Under the pieces are notes generated by a model that was not told where the DNA came from, did not search any database, and saw only the letters and a program-made list of their open reading frames with translations. Below are positions 24,414 through 33,163 of a stretch of DNA of 64,000 bases, one piece after another. Positions within the stretch are counted from its first letter, which is position 1, and each line of letters begins with the position of its first letter. The stretch spans positions 233,991 to 297,990 of the forward strand of contig JAHBXW010000005.1 of NCBI GenBank assembly GCA_019636235.1, given 5' to 3'. Origin of the DNA: Planctomyces sp. Its GTDB lineage: Bacteria; Planctomycetota; Planctomycetia; Planctomycetales; Planctomycetaceae. Made by a program: the position numbers and the translations under genes.

Positions 24414-25085
24414 TCAGTTGGCGGGCGCCTCTTCCGCCTTCGCCTCTTCCGCTTTCGGTTCTTCCGGCTTGGGTTCTTCCGGCTTGGGCTCTTCCGGCTT
24501 GGGCTCTTCCGGCTTGGGCTCTTCCTTGGCGGGTTCGGCTGGTTTGAGTTCGACGGCCCCGGTGACACGACACTCCGGCACCGCCTGTTTGAACGCCTCG
24601 ATGCCCGCGGGCGTCACCCCCGACTGCCAGACATACAGCCGTTTGAGCTTCGTCAGACCATGCAGATTCGCCAGGCCGGCATCTGTGACCTTGGTCGCGT
24701 ACAGGTTGAGATACTCGAGGTTCTCCAGTTCCTTGAGGTGCGCGAGACCCTCATCGCCAATGCCTGTCTTCTCCAGGTGCAGCTTCTCGAGCGACTTCAG
24801 GCCCGCCAGGTGCTGCAGACCCGCGTCAGTGATCTTCGTGTTCGCGAGATTCAGCCACGCGACGGGCTGCAGCTTGGCCACGACCGCCAGGACGTCATCG
24901 TTGACGTCCTGGCTGGCGAGGTGCAGCGTCACGTCGAGCCGGGCGTCGTTCTGGGCCAGAGGCATCACATTGCCTCCGAGCGCCTTGATGGAGGCGACCG
25001 CCTCCGGATCGGGAGCCGGCGGATTCTGGGCGAAGGCCGCACCACCAGCACACAGAACGAACGAGGCAACGAGGACAGCGCGCAT
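24414..25085 (-). CDS. Secreted leucine-rich-repeat protein with Lys-Pro-Glu tail
   Basis: 223 residues from ATG at 25085 (GGGAGG ribosome binding site). Signal peptide to A-F-A-Q (about 20). Residues 60-170 are about four LRRs of the L-x-x-L-x-x-L-x-L-x-x-T-x-(I/V)-T-D-A-G-L type common in planctomycetes. The C-terminal 45 residues are repeats of K-P-E-E-P, an extended acidic/basic proline-rich tail encoded by 15-bp tandem repeats. Probably a surface or periplasmic binding protein. It sits upstream of the PVC dehydrogenase gene on the same strand (70-bp gap). Confidence 0.82.
   Translation of the reverse strand: MRAVLVASFVLCAGGAAFAQNPPAPDPEAVASIKALGGNVMPLAQNDARLDVTLHLASQDVNDDVLAVVAKLQPVAWLNLANTKITDAGLQHLAGLKSLEKLHLEKTGIGDEGLAHLKELENLEYLNLYATKVTDAGLANLHGLTKLKRLYVWQSGVTPAGIEAFKQAVPECRVTGAVELKPAEPAKEEPKPEEPKPEEPKPEEPKPEEPKAEEAKAEEAPAN
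24466..24525. repeat. 15-bp tandem repeat, four copies
   Basis: Four tandem copies of GGCTTGGGCTCTTCC (the first with one change), flanked by degenerate copies, encode the K-P-E-E-P tail of the LRR protein on the minus strand. A multiple of three keeps the frame, so copy number can change freely between strains. Confidence 0.9.
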
Positions 25086-25348
25086 GTCGAGACCTCCCAA
25101 CTCCGGGGAAACTTCGGTTCTCCAGCGGCCGTCGCCGGGAAGCAACGTCCCGCAGCGTCCGCTTCCGGCAGAGTGTGCCCCGGCCTGCTCTGCGTCAAGC
25201 CACCAGCGGCCTCCGATTCCACGCCCTCCGTCGCCGCTGAAGATTCCGCCGCGACAGCCCCTTTCGCAGTTCTGATTCGCCGCTTAGCCTGTCTCTGTCC
25301 GCTCGGGGGTCGCCGATCGGATTCCTGTTTCAATCGAGGGCTGACGGC

Positions 25349-26185
25349 ATGGACTGGGTGCTGCCGCTGATCACGCTGACGGCGATGGAGGTCGTCCTCG
25401 GCATCGACAACATTGTGTTCATTGCGATTCTGGCGGCGCGGCTGCCGGTCGAACAGCAGGCGAAGGCCCGGTCGATCGGACTGATGGCGGCCCTTGGCAC
25501 GCGGCTGCTGCTGCTGTTCTCGATCACCTGGGTCCTGAAGATGGACCAGCCATCGTTCTACCTGACCGATCTGGGCGTCCCCGCGGGCTGGCTGGGCGTC
25601 GATCCCGACAATCCCAAGGGGCTGCCGATTGAGACGGCCGAGCCTCCCGCCAACCCCCGCAGCCATGCGGCCGGCCCGCATTCCCGGGGTCTGGGGATCA
25701 ACGGCATCTCCGTCAAAGACATGATCCTGTTCTTCGGCGGCCTGTTCCTGGTCTGGAAAAGCGTCCGCGAGATTCACCATAAAATCGAAGGGCCCGGCGA
25801 AGAGCGACAGGTGCAGGCCTCGAGCTTCGCGGGCGTCGTCGGCCAGATCGCCTTCATGGACATCATCTTTTCGCTGGATTCCGTGATCACCGCCGTGGGG
25901 ATGGTCAACCAGGTGTGGGTGATGGTTGTCGCCATCATCATCGCCATCGGCGTCATGCTGCGCTACGCGGGGGCCGTCAGCCGGTTCGTCGACCGGCACC
26001 CCACATTGAAGATGCTGGCGCTCAGCTTCCTGATCCTGATCGGGGTCATGCTGATCGCCGAGGGGATCGGGACGCATTTCCCGAAGGGCTACATTTACTT
26101 CGCGATGGCGTTTTCGCTGCTGGTCGAGATGCTGAACATGCGGGTGCGTCCTGCGGCCGCCGTCGCCGCGAGGGCAGCCGAATGA
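25349..26185 (+). CDS. TerC-family integral membrane protein
   Basis: 278 residues and about seven transmembrane helices. The family motifs are present: E-V-V-L-G-I-D-N-I-V-F-I near residue 17 and D-I-I-F-S-L-D-S-V-I-T-A near 173, with the acidic residues thought to bind metal ions. TerC/Alx proteins are linked to tellurite resistance and manganese export. A 50-residue Pro-rich loop (about 70-120) is inserted after helix 3. I looked for a yybP-ykoY manganese riboswitch upstream and did not see one. It converges with the next gene. Confidence 0.92.
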   Translation: MDWVLPLITLTAMEVVLGIDNIVFIAILAARLPVEQQAKARSIGLMAALGTRLLLLFSITWVLKMDQPSFYLTDLGVPAGWLGVDPDNPKGLPIETAEPPANPRSHAAGPHSRGLGINGISVKDMILFFGGLFLVWKSVREIHHKIEGPGEERQVQASSFAGVVGQIAFMDIIFSLDSVITAVGMVNQVWVMVVAIIIAIGVMLRYAGAVSRFVDRHPTLKMLALSFLILIGVMLIAEGIGTHFPKGYIYFAMAFSLLVEMLNMRVRPAAAVAARAAE

Positions 26186-26218
26186 CGAAACCGGACCGGC
26201 CCGGCACGGGAGCGACGC

Positions 26219-27676
26219 TCACACGCGGAACAGTATCTTCTTGCGGTACAGCAGAAACGCGATCAGCCAGAACACGGCGAACACGGCCGTGAAGTCGATG
26301 ACCGGCTGAAACGCGGCGTATGCCGACGCGCCCAGGCTGCGGCCTTCCGAGGCCAGCGCCGCTTCCCAGCCCGCGATGCTCGCGATCCACCCGCTGATCC
26401 GTTCCAACAGCGGCTGGAAATGCGTGTGCACCACGTGCCGGCGGGTCCAGCCCGTCATCGTCTCGCCCAGCAGGTACATCAGCAGCGAATTCGTCCCCAC
26501 GACCACCAGCGGAAACGCCAGCTTGCGGAACGGAAAGATGTCGAACAGCACGTACATCAGCGCCAGGATGCCGATGACGTAGCCCGCGCTGAACAACGCC
26601 CACGACGGCGTCCAGATGCGTTTCACGATCGGGCAGGCCCAGGCCCCCGCCGCGAGGCCCAGCCCGTAGCAGATAATCGCCGCCAGCAGCAGCCAGCCGA
26701 CCTTCCGCCAGGGCGTGAGGGCCGAGGCCAGCAGCAGTTGCCCGCACAGCACGCCCAGGATCATCGTCGCGATCGACGGCACAAAGTTCAGCGTCTGGTA
26801 GCCGCCGCCATTGAACCGCCAGGGATTCTCTTCCGGCGGACGCGGGAATGCGTTCAGGAACTTCTCATCGAATGCATGGGCGACGTTGCCGTTCTTCGAC
26901 CATTGCCGGAAGGGAGGGTCCAGCACCTCGCCCCGGTCCGCGGACGCATTCACCTCGGCGAAATCGTAGTCCTGCGGCGCCTGGTACACGAAGAACGCCA
27001 GCCAGGTGAGAATCAGCACGGCCGCCGCGGCCAGCGCCTGCCAATGCCACCGCAGACCAACCACCGAATACGCGAACAGGTAGCCCAGTCCGATCTGCGC
27101 CAGGACGTTCGGGAAGATCCAGTCGGTCCGCGTGTTGTCCAGGGAGTACAGGAACACTCCCATTAACACGAGGATCAGCGCGCGGACCGCGGCGTGCGTC
27201 CAGCGTCGGACCAGCGTTTCCCCAAGCACTTTCCGGCGAAGCGTCGAGAACGGAATCGCGACGCCCACCATGAACATGAACGAGGGCTGAATCAGATCCC
27301 ACATCGAGACGGCGCCGCGGATCAGCGGGTTGCCGGCCGTGGGGTCGGTCGATGCGCCAAACGGGAAGTTGCTGCGCCACTGCGGCGGATGCTCGAAGTG
27401 AAAGGCGATCCGCTGCAGGGAATCGCGGTTGAGGATGTTCCAGACGGGGGAGTCCTCCGGCGACTGGGAGAGCGCATAGAGGCCGAACCCATGCGCCGCG
27501 AGGAGCGTCATGATCAGTCCGCGGAAGGCGTCCAGGGAGACGAGCCTGACGGGCGCGGGCGGCTGCGTCGTCACATGCGGCAGGGGCGGGATGGCCGGTT
27601 TGGACGGCGGAACTGGGGGTATTGGCTTCCGGGGGACGTCCGGCGTCTCCGAACGGGGCGGGGTCTTGAACGCCAT
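26219..27676 (-). CDS. DUF5009/NagX-like acyltransferase-family membrane protein
   Basis: 485 residues from ATG at 27676 (GGGAG ribosome binding site). A Pro-rich cytoplasmic N-terminus (about 50 residues) precedes the family signature R-L-V-S-L-D-A-F-R-G-L-I-M, followed by about ten transmembrane helices. The arrangement resembles heparan-alpha-glucosaminide N-acetyltransferase-like proteins, which move acetyl groups across membranes to amino sugars. The histidine in A-A-H-G-F-G and W-D-L-I-Q-P-S-F-M-F are conserved landmarks. Role in cell-envelope or glycan modification is inferred. Confidence 0.8.
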   Translation of the reverse strand: MAFKTPPRSETPDVPRKPIPPVPPSKPAIPPLPHVTTQPPAPVRLVSLDAFRGLIMTLLAAHGFGLYALSQSPEDSPVWNILNRDSLQRIAFHFEHPPQWRSNFPFGASTDPTAGNPLIRGAVSMWDLIQPSFMFMVGVAIPFSTLRRKVLGETLVRRWTHAAVRALILVLMGVFLYSLDNTRTDWIFPNVLAQIGLGYLFAYSVVGLRWHWQALAAAAVLILTWLAFFVYQAPQDYDFAEVNASADRGEVLDPPFRQWSKNGNVAHAFDEKFLNAFPRPPEENPWRFNGGGYQTLNFVPSIATMILGVLCGQLLLASALTPWRKVGWLLLAAIICYGLGLAAGAWACPIVKRIWTPSWALFSAGYVIGILALMYVLFDIFPFRKLAFPLVVVGTNSLLMYLLGETMTGWTRRHVVHTHFQPLLERISGWIASIAGWEAALASEGRSLGASAYAAFQPVIDFTAVFAVFWLIAFLLYRKKILFRV

Positions 27677-27843
27677 CGTCAGCTCCCAGGGGTGCGTTGT
27701 CAGCGGCTGGCGCGTATCTTGGTCGCCCTTCCCATCGGGCACAACGGACGATACTCTCGCGCAAGAGGCGGTGGCGATGCGTCGTCCGCCGGCAACCAAG
27801 CGGGCGGTTCGCAGTCGCGGCCCCCAGATGACAGGTTTGACGG

Positions 27844-27942
27844 ATGTCCAAGAATCAGAAGAAGTTGAAGAAGGCGAACCACGGCAAGCGTCCCGCGTCG
27901 GCCAAGGCGCGGCGGGCCAAGCGCGCGGACATCAGGACGTAA
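27844..27942 (+). CDS. Very small, highly basic protein (32 residues)
   Basis: A complete ATG-TAA frame encodes 32 residues beginning M-S-K-N-Q-K-K-L-K-K and ending A-K-R-A-D-I-R-T. About half of the residues are Lys or Arg and there is no acidic residue except one Asp near the end. Every codon is drawn from the preferred high-GC set and the N-H-G-K-R-P-A and A-R-R-A-K-R blocks look like an RNA-binding or ribosomal-type peptide. From memory similar short proteins occur in other planctomycetes; this needs a search. Upstream the ribosome binding site is weak (CAGG, 10 bp). It lies between divergent DUF5009 and a molybdopterin oxidoreductase. Confidence 0.65.
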   Translation: MSKNQKKLKKANHGKRPASAKARRAKRADIRT

Positions 27943-28071
27943 CGGCCCCACCTGGCGGCCGAATCTTTCACGTTCGGCGGCGGCGTTGGCCGCCGCCTTG
28001 ATGCTGCGCTTTCCCAGCCGGCCCGCCGCCGGTTGTTCTCCGCCCGCCGCAGCGGGAGCTCCCTCCCGGCC

Positions 28072-28737
28072 ATGACCTCCAGCGTCCAGGACGACCCGAA
28101 GTACCAGCCCGGTCCGCCTTCCGGGCCGGAGGCCGCGCCCGCGGATGCGATCGTCAGCCCCGACACGCGCCGTCCGAACCGCATGCCCCCGGGACAGGCG
28201 CGGACGCGCAAGTGGCCCGTCCTGCACTGGGCACACGTGCCGACGATCGATCTCGGCGCGTGGCGGCTGGAAGTGAATGGCCTCGTCGAGCGTCCGCTGC
28301 GATTCACCTGGGCCGAGTTCCAGGCGCTGCCCCGCGTCCGCGTGTTTGCCGACTTCCATTGCGTCACGCGCTGGTCGCGGCTGGGCAATTTGTGGGAGGG
28401 AGTCTCGCTGGAGGCCCTGCTCGCCTCGGCCGGCATCCGCCCGGATGCGCGGCATCTCGTGGCCACCGGCTACGACTCGGGATGGACGACCAACCTGCGG
28501 CTCGATGAGGCGCTGCGGCCCGATGCGCTGCTGGCCGACCGGCACGACGGCACGCCGATCGATGAGGATCACGGCGGCCCGGTCCGGCTCATCGTCCCGC
28601 ACCTGTACGCCTGGAAGAGTGCCAAGTGGCTGAAGTCGCTCACGCTGACGGCCGAGGACGCTCCTGGATACTGGGAGCAGCTCGGATATCACAATCACGG
28701 CGATCCGTGGACGGAAGAGCGGTACGAAGAGGGTTGA
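28072..28737 (+). CDS. Sulfite-oxidase-like molybdopterin oxidoreductase
   Basis: 221 residues from ATG at 28072. The molybdopterin-binding SUOX/YedY fold shows W-R-L-E-V-N-G-L-V, the molybdenum-ligand cysteine in D-F-H-C-V-T-R-W-S (about residue 97), Y-D-S-G-W-T-T-N, and G-G-P-V-R-L-I-V-P-H-L-Y-A-W-K-S-A-K-W. There is no signal peptide, so this is the cytoplasmic stand-alone form. The natural substrate of these small members is unclear. It needs the cofactor that MoaD helps to build. Confidence 0.9.
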   Translation: MTSSVQDDPKYQPGPPSGPEAAPADAIVSPDTRRPNRMPPGQARTRKWPVLHWAHVPTIDLGAWRLEVNGLVERPLRFTWAEFQALPRVRVFADFHCVTRWSRLGNLWEGVSLEALLASAGIRPDARHLVATGYDSGWTTNLRLDEALRPDALLADRHDGTPIDEDHGGPVRLIVPHLYAWKSAKWLKSLTLTAEDAPGYWEQLGYHNHGDPWTEERYEEG

Positions 28738-28854
28738 ACGCGGCAGGTCTCCCGACATCCAATGGGGACTCCAGGCGTGGGCAATGCTGTGCGGGCGGGT
28801 TTCGAACCGGGGCGCTCCTGGCCGCGAGATCGACTTCAGAACGGGAGATTCCGA

Positions 28855-29940
28855 ATGGCGGCTCTGTTTGACGCATATCAGTTGAAGGACGTGGTGCTGC
28901 GGAACCGGGTGGCCGTTTCGCCGATGTGCCAGTATTCGTCGGAGAACGGATTTCCGAATGACTGGCACTTCGTCCATCTCGGTTCACGGGCGGTCGGCGG
29001 GGCCGGACTCGTCATCGTGGAAGCCACGGCCGTGTCGCCGGAGGGACGGATCAGCCCGGCCGACAGCGGGATTTATCTTGACGATCACGTTCCGGCGTTC
29101 GCCCGGATCGCGGCGTTTCTCAAAGCCTATGGAGCCGTCCCGGGAATTCAGCTGGCGCACGCGGGACGCAAGGCCAGCGCGGCCAAGCCCTGGGAGGGCG
29201 ACAGCCACATTGATGCCGATCAGGGAGGCTGGGAGACGATCGCCCCGTCCGCAATCGCCTTCGGCGGCAACCTGCCCAAGGTCCCGAGGGCGATGACGCT
29301 GGACGACATCCGCCGTGTGCGGGAGGCGTTTGTGCTGGCCGCGAAGCGCTCCCTGGATGCCGGCTTCGAATGGCTGGAACTGCACTACGCGCATGGCTAC
29401 CTGGCGCACGAGTTCTATTCGCCGCTGTCGAACTGCCGGACGGACGACTACGGCGGCAGCTTCGACAACCGCGTCCGCTTTCTGATGGAGACCTTCGCCG
29501 CTGTCCGGGAGGTCTGGCCGGAACGTCTGCCGCTGACCGTGCGACTTTCGGTGACGGACTGGGACGAAAAGGGGGTGACCGTCGAGGACTCGATCGAGCT
29601 GGTGCGTCGGCTCCGTTCGGCCGGACTGGACCTGCTGGACGTCAGCCAGGGGTTCAACACGCCCGACATTTCGAAAGTGCCCTGGGGTCCGGGGTTCATG
29701 ATTCCGATCGCCGGCCGGATCCGTCGTGAGACGGGCGTGCCGACGGCCGCCGGGTGGATGGTGACGGCTCCCGATCAGGCGGAAGAGGCCATCCGGGATG
29801 GGCATGTCGACGTCGTGCTGCTGGCCCGGGAGCTGCTCCGCGATCCATACTGGCCGTATCATGCGGCGCACGCTCTGAAGGATGAGCGGGCGGCGCACAT
29901 TCTCCCGGATCAGTACGCGCGTGCCGTGCGTCAACGATGA
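28855..29940 (+). CDS. Old Yellow Enzyme family NADH:flavin oxidoreductase (YqjM class)
   Basis: 361 residues from ATG at 28855 (GGGAG ribosome binding site). FMN-binding TIM barrel with the YqjM-type regulatory cysteine in V-S-P-M-C-Q-Y-S-S (about residue 25), Q-L-A-H-A-G-R-K near 105, and the catalytic [17 protein letters not shown] block near 180. These enzymes reduce activated C=C bonds of enals, enones and nitro compounds. yidD starts 35 bp downstream. Confidence 0.93.
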   Translation: MAALFDAYQLKDVVLRNRVAVSPMCQYSSENGFPNDWHFVHLGSRAVGGAGLVIVEATAVSPEGRISPADSGIYLDDHVPAFARIAAFLKAYGAVPGIQLAHAGRKASAAKPWEGDSHIDADQGGWETIAPSAIAFGGNLPKVPRAMTLDDIRRVREAFVLAAKRSLDAGFEWLELHYAHGYLAHEFYSPLSNCRTDDYGGSFDNRVRFLMETFAAVREVWPERLPLTVRLSVTDWDEKGVTVEDSIELVRRLRSAGLDLLDVSQGFNTPDISKVPWGPGFMIPIAGRIRRETGVPTAAGWMVTAPDQAEEAIRDGHVDVVLLARELLRDPYWPYHAAHALKDERAAHILPDQYARAVRQR

Positions 29941-29974
29941 CCGGGATGCCGCCCGGGATCGCGAGGCGCCCCCG

Positions 29975-30250
29975 ATGACCGCACCCGTCGCCGCCGAAGG
30001 AGGCTCCGTGCGGCCGCTATCGTGGAAGCATCCCGGGGACTGGCTGGCGCTCGTCCTGATCGGTCTGGTGCGCGTGTATCAGTGGACTCTGAGTCCGCTG
30101 GTGGGGCGGCAGTGCCGGTTCGAGCCGACGTGCAGCCATTACTTCATCGGGGCGGTGCGAAAGAACGGCGCGATTGTCGGGGCCTGCCGGGGAGTGTGGC
30201 GCATCTGTCGCTGCCATCCGTTTCACCCGGGCGGATACGATCCTCCGTGA
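29975..30250 (+). CDS. yidD: Membrane protein insertion efficiency factor YidD
   Basis: 91 residues. The family signature is complete: [24 protein letters not shown] and [11 protein letters not shown]. YidD is a small amphipathic inner-membrane protein that helps YidC insert proteins. In many bacteria it lies with rpmH-rnpA-yidC; here it is alone, between an Old Yellow Enzyme and prc. An N-terminal extension of about 15 residues precedes the core. Confidence 0.95.
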   Translation: MTAPVAAEGGSVRPLSWKHPGDWLALVLIGLVRVYQWTLSPLVGRQCRFEPTCSHYFIGAVRKNGAIVGACRGVWRICRCHPFHPGGYDPP

Positions 30251-30463
30251 ACGCCTGATGGCCGCTTCAGAGTGCGGACGGACAGGGAAACTGCGTCTTG
30301 TTGCGGTTCGGGGCTTCGCCTAGGATTGGCAGGTCGGCATGCGTTGACGCTGCGCGGATTCAAGCCAGTTCCGCCGCGGCGTCGCCCCCAACAAGAGCCG
30401 CCCTCCGAGTCGCAGAACGCTGCGGCGCGATCGATTTTCCTCCGGTTCCTGAGGCGGACCTCA

Positions 30464-32539
30464 ATGAAGAAGACCAGCCTGACCCGCGTGATCAACTCTC
30501 TGGCGGGATTGATACTGGCCGTTGCCGCGGGCTCCATCTTTGCCGAGCAACTTTCGACGCCGCCGCAGGCGGATCGGGAAACGGCCCGGCTGGTGGCGCG
30601 GCTTGTTCCGCAGTACCACCTGCACCACCCGAAGATCGACGACGCCGCCTCCGAGCGGATCTTTCACGGGTTCCTGAAGATGCTCGACCAGGGGAAGATG
30701 TACTTCCTCAATTCGGACATCGACAGTTTCAGCCCGCACAAGACGACGCTGGACGATGAGATCAAGGAAGGCAACCTCGATTTCGCCTATCGCGTGTTTG
30801 AGGTCTACAAGGAGCGGCTCAGCCAGCAGCTGGCCCTGGCGCATCAGCTCATCGATCAGGAGCACGACTTCTCCCTGGATGAGACGATGACGACCGACTC
30901 CAAGGCGCTCGACTGGGCTCCCACGCAACAGGAACTGGATGACCGCTGGCGGAAGCGGGTCAAATTCGACCTGCTGCAGTACAAGCTCGACGACGAGCCG
31001 ATGGACAAGGCCCGCGAGAAGCTGCACAAGCGGTATCGCAACATCAAGCGCAGCATCGACCAGACCGGCCCCTCGGACCGCCTGGAGCTGTTCCTGACCG
31101 CCGCCACCTCGGCGTTCGATCCGCACTCGACCTACATGTCCCCCCAGAGCTGGGAGGACTTCGAAATTCAGCTGAAGCTGAGCCTCGACGGCATCGGCGC
31201 GGCGCTCCGCGCGGACGACGGATACACGGTTGTGGCGTCGATCGTGCCCGGCGGCGCGGCCGCCACCGATGGCCGCCTGAAAGTCGGCGACAAGATCACC
31301 GGCGTCGGCCAGCAGGACGGCGACATCGAAGACATCTTCGACATGAAGCTGACGGACGTCGTCCGGAAGATTCGCGGCCCGCGCGGCACGCGCCTGCGGC
31401 TGCAGGTCAAATCCGAGGCCGGCGGCGAGACGCAGGTCTTCGAGCTGACCCGGCAGAAGATCGAACTCAACGAGTCGGCTGTGAAAGCCGAGATCATCGA
31501 GGCCTCGACGCGCGTCGGCCGGCCAGGCCGGATCGGCGTCGTCAGCATCCCGTCCTTCTACCGCGATTTCGAGCAGGCCCAGGACGGTTCGGCGAACTTC
31601 AAGAGCGCCGCGGCCGACCTGCGCCGGGTGCTGACGCAGCAGTTCGCCAACGAAACGCTGGACGGACTGATCATCGATCTCCGCAACAACGGCGGCGGGG
31701 CACTCAGCGAAGCCATCGAGATCACCGGCCAGTTCATCGACCAGGGGCCTGTCGTGCAGGTCAAGGAGACGGGCAGCCCGCAGAAGGCCCTGAACGACGA
31801 AGAGCCGGGACTTCTGTTCAAAGGTCCGATCGTCGTCGTCTGCAACCGGCTGAGCGCGTCGGCATCGGAGATCTTCGCCGGCGCCATCAAGGACTATCGG
31901 CGCGGCATCATCGTGGGGGACAGCACCACCCACGGCAAAGGCACCGTCCAGAACCTGATGGACGTCGCCCCCCGCGAACCGCTCCGCATCTTCAACCGTC
32001 AGGATCGCGGCAAACTGAAGCTGACGATTCAGCAGTTCTACCGCGTCAACGGCGACAGCACGCAGAACCGCGGCGTGACTTCGGACATCGTGCTGCCCTC
32101 GCGGCTGGATCATCTGGATGAAGGCGAATCCGGCCTCGACAACGCTCTGCCGTTCGAGAAGATCGACGCGGCCCGGTTCTCGCCAAACCGGCTGGTGTCG
32201 AGCGACCTGGTGGCCGCGCTGCAGAAGAGCAGCGAGCGGCGCGTCACAGCGAACGAGGACTTCCAGAAGCTTGAGGATGTCATCCGCCGCGACCTGGAAC
32301 GCAAGAACCGCAAGACGATCTCGCTGAACGAATCGGTGCGTCGTCAGGAGCGGGCCGCGGAGAAGCAGGCCGCGAAGGAGAACCCGGAGGAGGATTCCGA
32401 GGACCCCACGCCCAAGGATCCCAATGCTCCGATCTTCCCGCAGGATTTCTACAACGACGAGTTGCTGAACATCGCTCTGGACTACATCGAGGCGTTTCCG
32501 TCGCTCGCGGGCGGCGGCCGCACGACGGCCGGCGGGTGA
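30464..32539 (+). CDS. prc: Carboxy-terminal processing (tail-specific) protease, S41 family
   Basis: 691 residues from ATG at 30464. Signal peptide to S-I-F-A-E (about 28). An N-terminal Tsp-type helical domain (H-H-P-K-I-D-D...F-L-N-S-D-I) is followed by a PDZ domain (about 235-330) and the S41 core, with the nucleophile Ser in N-R-L-S-A-S-A-S-E-I-F (about 466) and the general-base Lys in T-H-G-K-G-T-V-Q (about 491). A charged C-terminal DUF3340-like region follows. The layout matches E. coli Prc, a periplasmic protease that trims or degrades proteins by their C-terminal tail. A strong terminator ends the gene. Confidence 0.95.
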   Translation: MKKTSLTRVINSLAGLILAVAAGSIFAEQLSTPPQADRETARLVARLVPQYHLHHPKIDDAASERIFHGFLKMLDQGKMYFLNSDIDSFSPHKTTLDDEIKEGNLDFAYRVFEVYKERLSQQLALAHQLIDQEHDFSLDETMTTDSKALDWAPTQQELDDRWRKRVKFDLLQYKLDDEPMDKAREKLHKRYRNIKRSIDQTGPSDRLELFLTAATSAFDPHSTYMSPQSWEDFEIQLKLSLDGIGAALRADDGYTVVASIVPGGAAATDGRLKVGDKITGVGQQDGDIEDIFDMKLTDVVRKIRGPRGTRLRLQVKSEAGGETQVFELTRQKIELNESAVKAEIIEASTRVGRPGRIGVVSIPSFYRDFEQAQDGSANFKSAAADLRRVLTQQFANETLDGLIIDLRNNGGGALSEAIEITGQFIDQGPVVQVKETGSPQKALNDEEPGLLFKGPIVVVCNRLSASASEIFAGAIKDYRRGIIVGDSTTHGKGTVQNLMDVAPREPLRIFNRQDRGKLKLTIQQFYRVNGDSTQNRGVTSDIVLPSRLDHLDEGESGLDNALPFEKIDAARFSPNRLVSSDLVAALQKSSERRVTANEDFQKLEDVIRRDLERKNRKTISLNESVRRQERAAEKQAAKENPEEDSEDPTPKDPNAPIFPQDFYNDELLNIALDYIEAFPSLAGGGRTTAGG

Positions 32540-32557
32540 TTCAGTCAGTCATTCAGG

Positions 32558-32591
32558 CGGCGGCCGACTCCCTGTCGGCCGCCGTTTTTTT
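32558..32591 (+). terminator. Rho-independent terminator after prc
   Basis: An 11-bp GC-rich stem (32558-32568 with 32574-32584), a 5-nt loop and seven T residues lie 18 bp after the prc stop codon. The T-tract runs into the stop codon of the convergent Nudix gene. Confidence 0.92.
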
Positions 32592-33030
32592 ATGCCTGGG
32601 CCGTGCCCCCGGCGCGGAAATGCGCCGCGACGGCCGACAGCAGCGGGTCGATCGTCAGCGTTTGAATCCGGTGCGGCGGCGCCCAGGGGAACCACGCGTA
32701 CGAGGGATGTTCCGTCAGCCGGATCGTCACGTCCCGCGTCAGTTCCCCCAGAAACACGACCAGCGTCTTGAGGGCCTCGCCGGACGGCACGCGCGGCGTC
32801 CGCACGCGGTACTGGTGCTCCCATCGGAACTTCGGATCGAGAACGATGTCGTCTTGTGAGATGCCCGTTTCCTCTTCGAGTTCCCGGAACGCGCACTCCC
32901 GGTCGGACTCCCCCAAGTCGACATGCCCTTTGGGGATGTCCCAGCGGTCCGCGTGCCGCATCAGCAGGAACTCGCGGGGCGGCGTGCCGCGAACGATCAG
33001 GACGCCGCAGGCTCGCAAAGTGTCCGGCAT
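32590..33030 (-). CDS. Nudix hydrolase
   Basis: 146 residues. The Nudix box is complete: G-H-V-D-L-G-E-S ... R-E-L-E-E-E-T-G-I (residues about 35-57). The beginning A-C-G-V-L-I-V-R and W-D-I-P-K-G-H resemble bis(5'-nucleosyl)-tetraphosphatases of the Ap4A class, so hydrolysis of dinucleoside polyphosphates is a fair guess. Converges on prc; its stop codon lies inside the T-tract of that gene's terminator. Confidence 0.92.
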   Translation of the reverse strand: MPDTLRACGVLIVRGTPPREFLLMRHADRWDIPKGHVDLGESDRECAFRELEEETGISQDDIVLDPKFRWEHQYRVRTPRVPSGEALKTLVVFLGELTRDVTIRLTEHPSYAWFPWAPPHRIQTLTIDPLLSAVAAHFRAGGTAQA

Positions 33031-33163
33031 GAGCAGCGAGGCAATGGTGTTCGAGTGGAGGGATTCAAGGACAACGTGCGGATCGGCCGACGGCCAAAGG
33101 CCGTACGACGGCGTCGCGACTGTACCGTATCGCGAGCGGCCGTGACGTGCCTTCCGGAAGGCC

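Noticed and set aside
21314..24568. Longer start of the PVC dehydrogenase at 24568 with many Arg-Lys-Ser-Pro repeats
   Set aside because: The extra 75 residues are the antisense reading of the K-P-E-E-P repeat of the neighbouring LRR gene; the signal peptide starts at 24343.
25086..25348. Manganese riboswitch (yybP-ykoY) before terC
   Set aside because: TerC genes often have one, but I find neither the conserved loop sequences nor a matching stem arrangement here.
24381..25370. Plus-strand frame with repeated Phe-Arg-Leu-Gly units
   Set aside because: Antisense shadow of the LRR gene tail; no ribosome binding site and no family.
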